Positions 51,007 to 59,913 of a DNA stretch of 64,000 bases are shown in pieces. The stretch covers positions 62,001 through 126,000 of the forward strand of contig JANQGX010000012.1 of assembly GCA_028282885.1 (NCBI GenBank), read 5' to 3'. Under the pieces are notes generated by a model. The model saw only the letters and a list, made by a program, of their open reading frames with translations. It ran no database searches and was not told where the DNA came from. The position numbers were made by a program, and so were the translations under genes. This stretch comes from SAR324 cluster bacterium (lineage in GTDB: Bacteria; SAR324; XYD2-FULL-50-16). Position 1 is the first letter of the stretch, and the number at the start of each line of letters is the position of its first letter.

Positions 51007-52383
51007 ATGAGCAGAAACAGCCTGTTGAAGCTGCTTTATTCAAACACAAAATCGGAACTGATCGATAAAATCGCAACCATCATTCTACCTGAGACTGAGA
51101 AAATAGCGGATTCCTTCTACAAGTACATGCAAGTCAGGGAAGAGAGCGCTCATTATCTGGACAATAATACCGTGCAAACCCGGCTCAGGGCTTCGATGAA
51201 GGAATGGCTTGAAAACCTTCTGATTAAACGGTCCACTGATGAAGAGACAGAGGAGTTCATTGAACGTCAGCAATATATCGGCAGCCGGCATGCGCGTATC
51301 AGCCTCTCTCTTTCCGCCATGCAGATCGGAACGGCTGCTATTAAAAGGGAGATTTTTTGTCGGATTATTCAATCCGGTATGAACTCCGGTGAACTGACGG
51401 ACGCGATTGTGTTTATCGACGAGTTGGTTGATTTGAGTATCAGTGCCATGAACCAGGCTTACGTCACGGATATGGTTTCCGATGCCAAGGATCAGCAAAC
51501 ATTGAAAATGCAGGCCATCGGCTTTGATATGGCATTGCAGTCCGAATCATTGAGGGCGTCGCTTTTTGACTGGCATCGTCAGATCATTCGGATTTTGTTC
51601 GAGGGAGGGCATGATGCGACCGGAATTCCTTCCATTCGCAGGACAAATTTCGGATTGTGGGTCATGCATAAGGGGGATCTCTTGTTTTCCGGTGCTGCTG
51701 AAATACAGCATCTAAAAGAGATCACAAATGAGATCGATATTACCTTCCACCAGGCGATGCAATTCTGCGGTAATCCGGCTTCGGAAGATCTTAAAAATAC
51801 CCTGACCAAGATCGATAAATTGATCGAAAACGCTTCGGACACATTGGGCTTGATGACAGACCGCTCGCTGACCCTGGAAGGGGGCAGGGATCAGCTTACC
51901 CGGCTTTTCAACCGAAGATTCCTGCGAACCGTGATGCAGAGGGAGATCAAGAGTAGTCTGGCCTCGGGTGAATCGTTTGCCGTTTTGCTGCTTGATATCG
52001 ACCACTTTAAAAGAATCAATGATCAGTTTGGCCATGATGCAGGCGATGTTGTTTTGCAACAGTTTTCAGAAGTGGTAACCCTTACTATCCGGGCCGGGGA
52101 TTTTGTCTTTCGATATGGCGGTGAGGAGTTCCTTTGTGTGATCACCTCTGTTGGCCCCGAACACGCCAAGTCAGTTGCTGAAAAAATCCGAAAGGCGATT
52201 GAGAGTCATAAGTTCTCCATTGGAGAAAATGATACCATCGATATCACAACCAGCATCGGCCTGGCTATCTTCGACGGACATCCGGATTACAGTCATCTCA
52301 TCTCCAAGGCAGATCTGGCTGTTTATCAGGCCAAAAATGAAGGCCGGAACCGGGTTTCGGTTTTCAAAACGGCGCAAGAATAG
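51007..52383 (+). CDS. Diguanylate cyclase with globin-coupled sensor
   Basis: This 458-residue protein has an N-terminal sensor globin (about 10-155) with the proximal-histidine motif RQQYIGSRHARISL, a helical middle domain (about 165-280), and a C-terminal GGEEF domain (about 295-455). The active site RYGGEEF is intact, and RAGD five residues before it is the product-inhibition I-site. It makes cyclic di-GMP in response to oxygen or another haem ligand, switching between motile and attached life. The ATG at 51007 follows a GGGAAG stretch; an in-frame GTG lies 69 bp upstream. It is a single gene. Confidence 0.9.
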   Translation: MSRNSLLKLLYSNTKSELIDKIATIILPETEKIADSFYKYMQVREESAHYLDNNTVQTRLRASMKEWLENLLIKRSTDEETEEFIERQQYIGSRHARISLSLSAMQIGTAAIKREIFCRIIQSGMNSGELTDAIVFIDELVDLSISAMNQAYVTDMVSDAKDQQTLKMQAIGFDMALQSESLRASLFDWHRQIIRILFEGGHDATGIPSIRRTNFGLWVMHKGDLLFSGAAEIQHLKEITNEIDITFHQAMQFCGNPASEDLKNTLTKIDKLIENASDTLGLMTDRSLTLEGGRDQLTRLFNRRFLRTVMQREIKSSLASGESFAVLLLDIDHFKRINDQFGHDAGDVVLQQFSEVVTLTIRAGDFVFRYGGEEFLCVITSVGPEHAKSVAEKIRKAIESHKFSIGENDTIDITTSIGLAIFDGHPDYSHLISKADLAVYQAKNEGRNRVSVFKTAQE

Positions 52384-52622
52384 GACAGCCTTTCAAATCA
52401 ACGAACCATTGTTAAAACCGCATTGCCCTTGACGATGGACTACAGTTTCCGTTGATGATAAGCCCGGTGTGCAGGCCATTAAAAACATTGCTCCTGATTT
52501 ACCACCGGATCTTGAAAAAGGTTAATAATAATATACTTATTTAGACGATGCGTTTGCTATTTGATCAGTATCGGGTGAGTGGGTTTGGGGATGTGGATCG
52601 GGAGGCCGGTTCGAAGCCTTGA

Positions 52623-52772
52623 TCACAATTTGGTTTGTTCCCATGCGAAATCTTTCATCTCATTGGCATCAGCAAGAGAATCCTCCAAAGACTTGATATT
52701 TGCCTTCAGAGTCGTGATCCTCTCATCCTTGCTCATGCACCCCAAGAACTCATGATCCGTTGATTTATTCAT
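52623..52772 (-). CDS. Small 49-residue coiled-coil-like protein in the mobile scar
   Basis: ATG at 52770-52772 follows GGAGGTGGTG, a good Shine-Dalgarno. The sequence (MNKSTDHEFLGCMSKDERIT, then an amphipathic helix LKANIKSLEDSLADANEMKD) suggests a short coiled coil. I recognise no family. A start and 18 codons of another frame overlap it upstream, typical of a decayed mobile region. The gap 52384-52622 after the diguanylate cyclase contains no supported gene. Confidence 0.4.
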   Translation of the reverse strand: MNKSTDHEFLGCMSKDERITTLKANIKSLEDSLADANEMKDFAWEQTKL

Positions 52773-52878
52773 CACCACCTCCCGTATCCGCATTACCAAA
52801 TCCCAACTGCTCGTTCAGCATCTTCGACGGGATTTATCCTTTGCCAAGGAGCAACCTGTGGGCAAAGGGACACTCGTG

Positions 52879-53271
52879 CTAGGAGGCCAGCTTCATCATC
52901 TTGCAATCTTCTTTGGTCACCTCTTTGGGTTTCCGGTTTTCCATCGCGATCTGGATCGCTTCACGAATTACCCAGCGGGCAAAGGGAACCACGATCGATT
53001 TGTTTGATCGTATTAAGAACAGGAAAAAGCCGGATTGGTAATGAATGGCAACTTTGTGATGTTCGAATGACATTCACCCTGAAAATGGCAAATCTACGCC
53101 CTCTACGAGAGATTTTGACTCCCGAAGACCGTGGCTGACGTTTTGAATGCCGAGGACATCGGCCACTTGTAGAGCCAGAAATGCGATGTTCCCATCATAC
53201 AGGAAAACGTGAAGAGGATGATCTTCAAAGGAAAGACTCTTGAAGAGTTCAGACGTGTTTTGTTGAGTCAT
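52879..53271 (-). pseudogene. BRO-N (phage antirepressor-type) protein gene with in-frame stop
   Basis: From ATG 53271 the frame reads MTQQNTSELFKSLSFEDHPL, then LYDGNIAFLALQVADVLGIQNV, the core of a BRO-N DNA-binding domain (normally ...VAKDVADVLGYxN...). A TGA at 53074-53076 interrupts it after VDLPFSG, and the same frame goes on with HYQSGFFLFLIRSNKS and PFARWVIREA, the rest of the BRO-N domain. The C-terminal part of a full antirepressor is missing. BRO-N genes belong to phages and mobile elements. No SECIS-like hairpin follows this TGA, so it is a nonsense mutation. Confidence 0.65.
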
Positions 53272-53903
53272 GGTGTATCCCCGAATGGGACTTTTAACTT
53301 CAGAAATCAATTGCTTTGGAGATTCGTCTATGCAGATGACTGGACGATCAGGATCATAAGGTCGTTTATAGACGTCAAGGGCCATCTCCATATTGGCAAC
53401 AAAGGCACTGCTTTCTTTGGGTGGGATTACCCACCCTTTTTGTCGCCACGGTTTAATTTCTTTTTTTTTTTCAATATGCGACGAATCGCTTCATGGGAGA
53501 TACTATCGATATAGTTAAGCTCAACGACCTTATCTGCCAGCAACCGTAGTGACCACCGGGCATATCCTTCAGGTGGATCGCTACAACTAAGGGCAACCAA
53601 ATGGGCTTCGAAGTCACCATCAGCCTTTTTGGCATATACGCGACTTCCTTTTTCACCGTTGAGGGCTATATCGTATCCATCTACCACGAACCGTTTCTTG
53701 ACACGGTCAATCTTTCTCATGCTCACATTGAGCACGCGAGCGATGTCTTCATTTTTTGAGCGTTGCTTCTGGAACTCGCCCCTGTCACAATTCAACAAAA
53801 TAAGAGCATTGAGAACTTTTTGAGACTTATGTTTTCCTTTTGAAGTTAATGCAGTTAATTCATCGCGTTCATCCTTAGTCAATGTCACGACATATTTCTT
53901 CAT
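53272..53903 (-). mobile_element. Truncated IS630-family transposase with -1 frameshift site
   Basis: The first frame (53427-53903, ATG with AAGGAGG) encodes 158 residues of IS630 N-terminal HTH: DIARVLNVSMRKIDRVKKRF and YARWSLRLLADKVVELNYID. At a run of 11 A (complement of 53461-53471) ending AAAAAAG the frame must shift by -1 to continue with PWRQKGWVIPPKESSAFVAN and the DDE-domain start RPVICIDESPKQLISEVKSPI. A AAA AAG is a classic slippery heptamer and the required direction is -1, so programmed frameshifting is possible. The rest of the DDE domain is absent; a BRO-N gene follows directly. The element is dead. Confidence 0.78.
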
Positions 53904-53928
53904 ATTCCTCCTTTTGAAAAATTATGAA

Positions 53929-54004
53929 GAAACTCTATACTGTTTTATACGACATTGCAAGATTGACATGACACTAGTTTCTGCAACTGAAACTCTATCC
54001 TGTT
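53929..54004. repeat. Direct repeat beside the IS630 remnant
   Basis: GAAACTCTATACTGTT (53929-53944) recurs as GAAACTCTATCCTGTT (53989-54004), one mismatch in 16, exactly 60 bp apart. It starts 25 bp outside the transposase start and may be part of the element's end or a tandem duplication left by insertion. Confidence 0.45.
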
Positions 54005-54053
54005 CCCAGAGGTATTGCCTGGTATACGATTAAACGGATTTACGACTGGTTAA

Positions 54054-54111
54054 ACATCACCAGGATGGTGATGTCATGAAGTCCCCTCGGAGGCGTGCAT
54101 GGATGCACGCC
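54054..54111 (+). other. Two consecutive hairpins with GGA in the loops
   Basis: ACATCACC-AGGAT-GGTGATGT (54054-54074) and GGCGTGC-ATGGAT-GCACGCC (54092-54111) are perfect hairpins 17 bases apart. The loops carry AGGAT and ATGGAT. GGA in a hairpin loop is the CsrA/RsmE recognition feature, and CATGGATG fits CANGGANG exactly. Alternatively this is a REP-like paired repeat. It lies in the 347-bp gap between the IS remnant and the surface-polysaccharide genes, in which I see no gene. Confidence 0.4.
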
Positions 54112-54250
54112 GAGAATGAGTTCAATTGTGTACCAAGCAATAAGACTTGCAGAATTTAGGTATAATTCTTTGAGCCACGTATAATACGGGGTGGATTGTC
54201 ATCTGTTTGTCACTTTTTCACATGTAAATTGCGCACGAAGAGGTTGGGAA

Positions 54251-56353
54251 CTATTTGTGTCTACACTGATCTACTTTAACAGAATCTTGACGTTTGTGAT
54301 CATCAGATGAAAATCCTTGAATGCTCCAGACTTTGCTAATCAAAGCAGCCAATAGTAGAAAGAGCCAGAATATGACCGAAATTGTGACTGCTTTAATGTA
54401 TGGCTTTTTTTGAAATCCGATTTTGATTATTCCATCAGCGGTTGGGCTAAGTGTTACCAAATTCCCATCTACTTTCAAAACAGCGTTACCCGATACCACT
54501 TTTAAATATTTCATGTCTTTCTTCGAGAAGCCACGAAGCCGGAACTCATCAAATAGCATTGGTTTAACAGGATGAATTTCCACTCCATCGGGATACATTA
54601 TAGTATCAGGTAGTTCCTCGTCTGAGAAAGATACCGTTCCTGATATTTTTGACAGAAAGGGTTCTTGCGGTTGGATTTGATATTTTTCTATAGGGGTTGC
54701 AATAGATACAGTGAACCATGCAAGTGAAGCGTATAACAAGGGAATCAAGAGCCAAAACTCGTATCCTGTATATTTGATTTTTACCATGACACCTGTTACC
54801 GCCGATCCATATCTCAGAATCAAAAACAGGAGAAACAAAAAAATACTTATGATCAGGAGATTGCTTTGAAGCAGGAAATATTTGATTTCCAGTTTATTCA
54901 TGTAAAAAGAAGCATCATGAATACTCTTGTCTTTTATAAACAGGCTGAGCAAGTTTTTATTTGGAGAGTTGTAAAGTATGGTAAAACCTCTTTTAAGTAT
55001 TTCTATGATTCTTAAACGAAATGTAATTGTGAATACACTCAAGCCAAAACAAATACAGGCCGAAAACAAAAAAAGAAAACCGGCTATTATCCTAACTGAT
55101 TGGAATTTTGAACAATCAGACAGATAGTGTATTCTCCAACGATCTATGGTCCTCCAGATGGATTCAGTATTTAGAGAGATCAGAACAATCATTCCCAGGT
55201 AGGAGGGTATCATCAACCTGAATGGGTATTTTTCCATTCCCATAATGAATGGAATAGAGGTTAACCAGTGTATTGCCGATATGGTGAATTCAAAAATGGA
55301 AAAAAATGAAAAGAAAAAAAGTAATCCAACAACCAAGAAGAGAGCTTGTTGGTTGAATTTATCACCGTTGCGACTTGTGTTAATCGTGAAAGCGCGCCAA
55401 AACGATTTAAATCTTATAATGACAATTCCTATTACGACCGATGTCGATCCCAGATATAATGCACCGTCCCAAGAAGGAACACCGAAAAGTACGATTTCTA
55501 GGAAAACGCTGTCAAAAGGTGGAAGAAAAATTGGTGGTATGATGGACCAAAAGAAAAAATTGATTGGATTGTATCCGGACTGAATGGATTGCGAGAAATC
55601 ATAGTAGACTGTCGCAGTTGAAAAGATTCGAGCGTATGACAATCCGGTTGTGCAAAATAAGATTCCGACAATACAAAAGACACTTTTCCAATCTCTGTCT
55701 AATATCCCCTGAAAGAAAATGTAAGAAATTGAAAGCATAGAGAATAATAAACAAACATGTGAGCTACCCTGTAAAAGACAGAGGGCTAGCACTGCTGAAA
55801 CTCCCAGTGCCTTTTTCAAGTAGGAGGTGTCAATCAGAAAATACAACAGCCAGGGATAGAAAAACAGGTTCAAGTATGTAAGATAGCCAATAGCCAAATG
55901 CTGGAGAATAAGTGGGGAATAGAAAAACAGGATGATAAATGTCCGGTTTTGTATAGGAGTAAGCTGTGCCTTGCACTTATAGAAATGTAAGCCTGCCACT
56001 CCAATTAGGAGATGAATCAAAGAAAGCAGCTTTATAAAAAACAGTGTAGGCAAAAACTTGAGCAGAATAATAAATGGTGAAAAGATAAATGTTTCAGGAT
56101 TAGCTATGAAGTTTTTCGAGAACTTGATGGTTGGATAAATATTCAAATTTTCCGGCACTTGCCAATAAATGAAAGGAATGGAATTGTGTATGGATAGAGC
56201 CTCTTTTATATATTCAAAATAGGCAATTTCCTTTTGCCAGTCGTATATCCCAACCCGAGGTATCAGTATACTAATCAAATAAATACATATCAAAAAAATT
56301 AAATATAATTGCCCGCTTTCAATATGAACACATCTGGCTTTGCTTCTTTTCAT
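54251..56353 (-). CDS. Large polytopic membrane protein, YfhO/GT-C glycosyltransferase-like
   Basis: This 700-residue protein has about 12-14 hydrophobic helices, a first large loop after helix 1 (about residues 35-85) and a C-terminal extracytoplasmic beta-rich domain (about 570-660, PDGVEIHPVKPMLFDEFRLRGF) before a last helix. The architecture is that of GT-C type lipid-linked-sugar transferases and YfhO-like proteins of cell-surface polysaccharide loci. I see no certain catalytic motif. The gene is distinctly AT-rich compared with its surroundings and lies beside IS debris, which suggests horizontal acquisition. It is the last of three leftward surface-polysaccharide genes. Confidence 0.7.
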   Translation of the reverse strand: MKRSKARCVHIESGQLYLIFLICIYLISILIPRVGIYDWQKEIAYFEYIKEALSIHNSIPFIYWQVPENLNIYPTIKFSKNFIANPETFIFSPFIILLKFLPTLFFIKLLSLIHLLIGVAGLHFYKCKAQLTPIQNRTFIILFFYSPLILQHLAIGYLTYLNLFFYPWLLYFLIDTSYLKKALGVSAVLALCLLQGSSHVCLLFSMLSISYIFFQGILDRDWKSVFCIVGILFCTTGLSYARIFSTATVYYDFSQSIQSGYNPINFFFWSIIPPIFLPPFDSVFLEIVLFGVPSWDGALYLGSTSVVIGIVIIRFKSFWRAFTINTSRNGDKFNQQALFLVVGLLFFFSFFSIFEFTISAIHWLTSIPFIMGMEKYPFRLMIPSYLGMIVLISLNTESIWRTIDRWRIHYLSDCSKFQSVRIIAGFLFLFSACICFGLSVFTITFRLRIIEILKRGFTILYNSPNKNLLSLFIKDKSIHDASFYMNKLEIKYFLLQSNLLIISIFLFLLFLILRYGSAVTGVMVKIKYTGYEFWLLIPLLYASLAWFTVSIATPIEKYQIQPQEPFLSKISGTVSFSDEELPDTIMYPDGVEIHPVKPMLFDEFRLRGFSKKDMKYLKVVSGNAVLKVDGNLVTLSPTADGIIKIGFQKKPYIKAVTISVIFWLFLLLAALISKVWSIQGFSSDDHKRQDSVKVDQCRHK

Positions 56354-56639
56354 GACAGTATTTGATTTCAGTTTTACAAGGGATAGAACATATCATTTAT
56401 TGTGAAGCAAGGAGGTTAGTAATCTTCCACTTATGATGCGATTGTATAATGGAATGCCCTAAGATACCTTGCTGCCAGCAACAGGGTATTTCATTGCAGG
56501 TAAAAATCGACAGAGGTTTCGGTTGGTTGACAGTTTATCAAATTGTTTTAGATTTATGGTGAAATCTCCAAAAAAACAACGGGATTGATTTATTTGTTCA
56601 TGAATCCTCATAAAGAATTCATGAACAAAGGGTCCGATT

Positions 56640-57281
56640 TTATGACTTTGTTATCCCGATTGTGTCATGTTCAGTTATTATTTCGGCATTGGAGTTAGTA
56701 TGGTCAACCAGATCTTTGAGTTCTTCTAAGGTAGGATAGTCGGGATCCGTTCCAAAACAGCGGGCATCGTCAATGACGACAACATACTCCAAATCGTTTT
56801 GTCCCAAAATACATTTCAATTCTTCCAGAATCGGGGTGCTGTTCTTGCCCATTGCGGTTGATTCACCCGAATAGTGTCCGTCCAGCCAAAAAAGTGTAGG
56901 AGATTTGATTTGCTTTAAAAGATTGCTTATCTCTGTGCCGCTGTCTCCGTTAATAATTGAAACATTCGGTGCTGATTTGAACCTTCTTGCAGCTTTTAAA
57001 TACAGTTCCGGGCTGAGTTCAATGGAATAGATTTTTTGAAAAACGTCTCGCATTGCTTGTACCATATCCCCAAGAAAAGTACCGGTTTCAACTAGGGTTG
57101 TCAGGTTATGGCTCTCGGCATATTTTCTCAATATTTTCTGTTTGACGAGATGAGGTGGAGGAACCGGGCAACCGCTTTCCTGCCATGAGTTATAGTCTGA
57201 TTGATATTTAAACCGATTCCTCAGGTTACGAAGATGATGATAAGCAGGAGTCGCTTCCAAAAGACTTTTGATGGTTTTCAT
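56640..57281 (-). CDS. SAM-dependent methyltransferase-like protein of a polysaccharide locus
   Basis: This 213-residue protein has Rossmann signals: LVETGTFLGDMVQAM (about 62-76, motif I), IYSIELSPELY (about 84-94, acidic ribose contact), IINGDSG (about 109-115) and FWLDGHYSGESTAMG (about 130-144). This pattern is common in methyltransferases found in O-antigen and capsule clusters. The N-terminal 55 residues are an extra helical segment. It is 36 bp after the flippase gene and shares its AT-rich composition, so the two are co-transcribed. The substrate is probably a sugar. Confidence 0.75.
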   Translation of the reverse strand: MKTIKSLLEATPAYHHLRNLRNRFKYQSDYNSWQESGCPVPPPHLVKQKILRKYAESHNLTTLVETGTFLGDMVQAMRDVFQKIYSIELSPELYLKAARRFKSAPNVSIINGDSGTEISNLLKQIKSPTLFWLDGHYSGESTAMGKNSTPILEELKCILGQNDLEYVVVIDDARCFGTDPDYPTLEELKDLVDHTNSNAEIITEHDTIGITKS

Positions 57282-57317
57282 TTCTATTACTATGTAATTG
57301 GATTTTTCACTAATCGG

Positions 57318-58667
57318 TCATTTCTCAATTTGTCTTAGCCTTATTAGAACAGCAAACGGATTTAGAGATTTGGTGACCATGATGAAATTATGGAAAGTTG
57401 TGGGAAACATAGCCATGCTTAAGTAGGAGACAAATGCAATGGAAATCATAGTCGCCATTGCAGCTCCTGTTGCTCCATAGATCTTGATCAGTATCCAGTT
57501 TAAACCTATGTTGAGAAAAGCGCCTGAGAATGAACGATAAAAGATATGCTTTTCCAGATTTTCAGCCAGGTACCACTTCTGAGTTGCTATATTGGAAAAG
57601 ATGAATACACCAGCCCAGATATAGATAGTCAAAATATTACCGGCGGATTCGTATTCAGCACCATAAATAAACTTCACTATCCAATTTGAAAACAGGCTTA
57701 TTGGCAAAGCTATACCAATGGCAAGCCACGTGATGAGATCATAGAGTTTTTGAAGCCTGTTATGATAGTGATCCAGGCTGAATTGTTTGGCTTTGAGAAT
57801 CGAAGGGAATAGGGAACTTGTGATTACTGCCGGGGCAAAGTACCAGATTTCAGTAAGCTTTACCGCGACAGCATAATTTCCCACTGTCTCGACATTCAGC
57901 AAGTTTTTAATCATAACCTGATCTATTTTCAGGTAAATGGAAATAGCGATGCCAGACAGGACCAATAACCAGGAATCGGATAGAAGGTGCTTTGCCAGAT
58001 TCATTTTGAAACGCCAACGAAATACAGATTCTTGATGGGCATGAAAAACGATTATCAATCCGATCAGGGAAATCACACCCTCAACGATGACAACAAAAGC
58101 AAACCAGATTAAATTGACATCCAGTAAAACGAAAGATACTTTCAGTAATGCTGACAGAGTGAGCTGACTGAATTTGACCAATACTGTTGATTTCGATTGA
58201 ACAATAGCCCGGAAATAAAAATTGATGATCTGAATGGGGATGAAAAGAAAGGCTCCCGTATAAAAATAAATACAAATGTCTGTGGCAGGCTCGTGATCCA
58301 TAAAAAGGAGAATGAACGTGATCACCAAAAAAGTTACCACAGCCCCAAACATTTTCAGCAGAAATGAAGTACCAAGAACTATATTCTTGTCTTCTTTTTG
58401 AGCAATCAGCTCGCGAACGACAATTTCGTCCAACCCAAGATTTGCTAACGCAAAAAATAGACCCACAAAACTCTGAGAATAGCTAAGAACACCGAGACGT
58501 TCGGGCCCCAAATACCTGGCTACATAAACACCAACAAAAAACGAGAGGACAATCCGAAACAGACTTTCTATCAAAAGCCAAAGTGTATTGGTCAGGTATT
58601 TTCTGAACCCTCTGGCCTGAAACAATGGAATCTTTTGCTTGAGCTTTGCTATGGGATCAATGGACAT
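57318..58667 (-). CDS. Polysaccharide flippase of the MOP/Wzx family
   Basis: This 449-residue protein has about 12-14 membrane helices. The N-terminus is typical (NTLWLLIESLFRIVLSFFVGVYVARYLGPERLGVLSYSQSFVGLF), and the middle carries KIDQVMIKNLLNVETVGNYAVAVKLTEIWYF, the Wzx/RfbX pattern. It moves undecaprenyl-linked oligosaccharide units across the inner membrane for O-antigen or capsule assembly. It heads the three-gene AT-rich set. No glycosyltransferases of the GT-A/GT-B types or polymerase lie next to it, so the locus looks partial. Confidence 0.9.
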   Translation of the reverse strand: MSIDPIAKLKQKIPLFQARGFRKYLTNTLWLLIESLFRIVLSFFVGVYVARYLGPERLGVLSYSQSFVGLFFALANLGLDEIVVRELIAQKEDKNIVLGTSFLLKMFGAVVTFLVITFILLFMDHEPATDICIYFYTGAFLFIPIQIINFYFRAIVQSKSTVLVKFSQLTLSALLKVSFVLLDVNLIWFAFVVIVEGVISLIGLIIVFHAHQESVFRWRFKMNLAKHLLSDSWLLVLSGIAISIYLKIDQVMIKNLLNVETVGNYAVAVKLTEIWYFAPAVITSSLFPSILKAKQFSLDHYHNRLQKLYDLITWLAIGIALPISLFSNWIVKFIYGAEYESAGNILTIYIWAGVFIFSNIATQKWYLAENLEKHIFYRSFSGAFLNIGLNWILIKIYGATGAAMATMISIAFVSYLSMAMFPTTFHNFIMVTKSLNPFAVLIRLRQIEK

Positions 58668-58800
58668 TCTGATGCTTCCTGCACTTTAGCTTGTTCTACA
58701 TGCAAACCTGCGAGATACAAACTTACACAAACAATTTAAACAGCAATTGTTACAACTGTATGAGAATTTAACAAAGTGTTGGAAGATATCCAGGGCTGGA

Positions 58801-59778
58801 TCAATTAATGTAGTAGTTGAGGATTTCTGATTTGCCGCCGCGTTCCAGTTCTACTGTGAATTCCCGTTCGTTGCGCAGTAGTTTGAAGAGACCCATCAGT
58901 TTTTCTCCACCGGCTTCTGCAAGGCTTTCACCGTTGACAGCCTTGAGCACGTCGTTATTCCTCAATCCCAATTTTTCATACAGACTGCCTTTATCGATTG
59001 CCTTGACGCGGAATCCCTGGTGTTTCTTGTTCTTGAAATAGGGAACCATTCTTGCCTGATTAAGCAATGTACCGAAATCATTGAGATGCGAATCAACCTC
59101 TGTGGCGGAGATATAGAAATTCCTGCCGTCGGTCGAGTAGGTAGAGGCTCTGGTGAGGCTTGTTGAGGATGATTTTTTTTGTGCCTTCTTTTTGGATACA
59201 GAGGTCGGTGCGGGTTTCTTATCCTCTTCCACCTTGTAGCGAAGATATCCTGATTCATTTCCCAATTGCAGAAGAACCCGCTGATTTTCGAAAGAAGTGA
59301 AGATTCGTTTGACAACGACACCGGTTTGGAACAGCTCGTCACCAATAGTAAAAATGTCCTCTCTTTTCTCTTTTTTGCTTTTGATGATGCAGTAGATATA
59401 ATGCCCTTTCATATAGTGAATGCCGGAAAGGCTAAAGTCTTCCATGATTTTATTCAACCTGACACCCGGTGTTGCTTTAACTTCCACCTCTTCAACTTTT
59501 TCGATGAGAGCAGTCGCAATTTCGGCGTCAAATACGTTATAGGTGAGGATGTCCTGGAACTCGCTGAATCGTCTGGGGCGGTCGACATTTTTCTGCTGTG
59601 GCGGCCTGAATTCGGCTTTTTGGGGAGGAACTTTCATGTACTCATGTTCGACAAACAGCGCGGCAACATCTCCGACAAACCATGCCACAGACCCGACCAG
59701 CACCACATTCACAATTGTGAGCAGGCGGACAATGGAAAAGGATTCCCTCATGCGGTTGAAAAACGATTGAAATATCAT
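58801..59778 (-). CDS. gspC: GspC-like type II secretion protein
   Basis: This 325-residue protein starts at ATG 59778 with a short cytoplasmic tail, one membrane helix (VRLLTIVNVVLVGSVAWFVGDVAALF, about 17-42), a proline-rich linker, a homology-region-like domain (about 110-190: FSLSGIHYMKGHYIYCIIKS, FTIGDELFQTGVVVKRIFTS), a lysine/serine-rich linker, and a C-terminal PDZ domain (about 225-322, KLGLRNNDVLKAVNGESLAEAGG). This is the GspC layout, linking inner-membrane parts to the GspD secretin. A longer form from TTG 59853 is possible. No other gsp gene is in the window; where gspD would follow there is a flippase. Confidence 0.82.
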   Translation of the reverse strand: MIFQSFFNRMRESFSIVRLLTIVNVVLVGSVAWFVGDVAALFVEHEYMKVPPQKAEFRPPQQKNVDRPRRFSEFQDILTYNVFDAEIATALIEKVEEVEVKATPGVRLNKIMEDFSLSGIHYMKGHYIYCIIKSKKEKREDIFTIGDELFQTGVVVKRIFTSFENQRVLLQLGNESGYLRYKVEEDKKPAPTSVSKKKAQKKSSSTSLTRASTYSTDGRNFYISATEVDSHLNDFGTLLNQARMVPYFKNKKHQGFRVKAIDKGSLYEKLGLRNNDVLKAVNGESLAEAGGEKLMGLFKLLRNEREFTVELERGGKSEILNYYIN

Positions 59779-59913
59779 AAAAAATCCGGACTGTTCATTG
59801 GCTGCGTTTTGATTGTTTTTTCTGAGTTTAACCCTGATTGTTGAAATTGACAAATCGATCCAATCAGGAATTTTGCCATTCTGCGGAGAAACCAGGATGA
59901 TGCCTTGGTCTTT

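Noticed and set aside
53074-53076. In-frame TGA in the BRO-N gene as a second selenocysteine codon
   Set aside because: No hairpin with a GU loop follows, the family has no redox cysteine there, and the region is full of decayed mobile genes.
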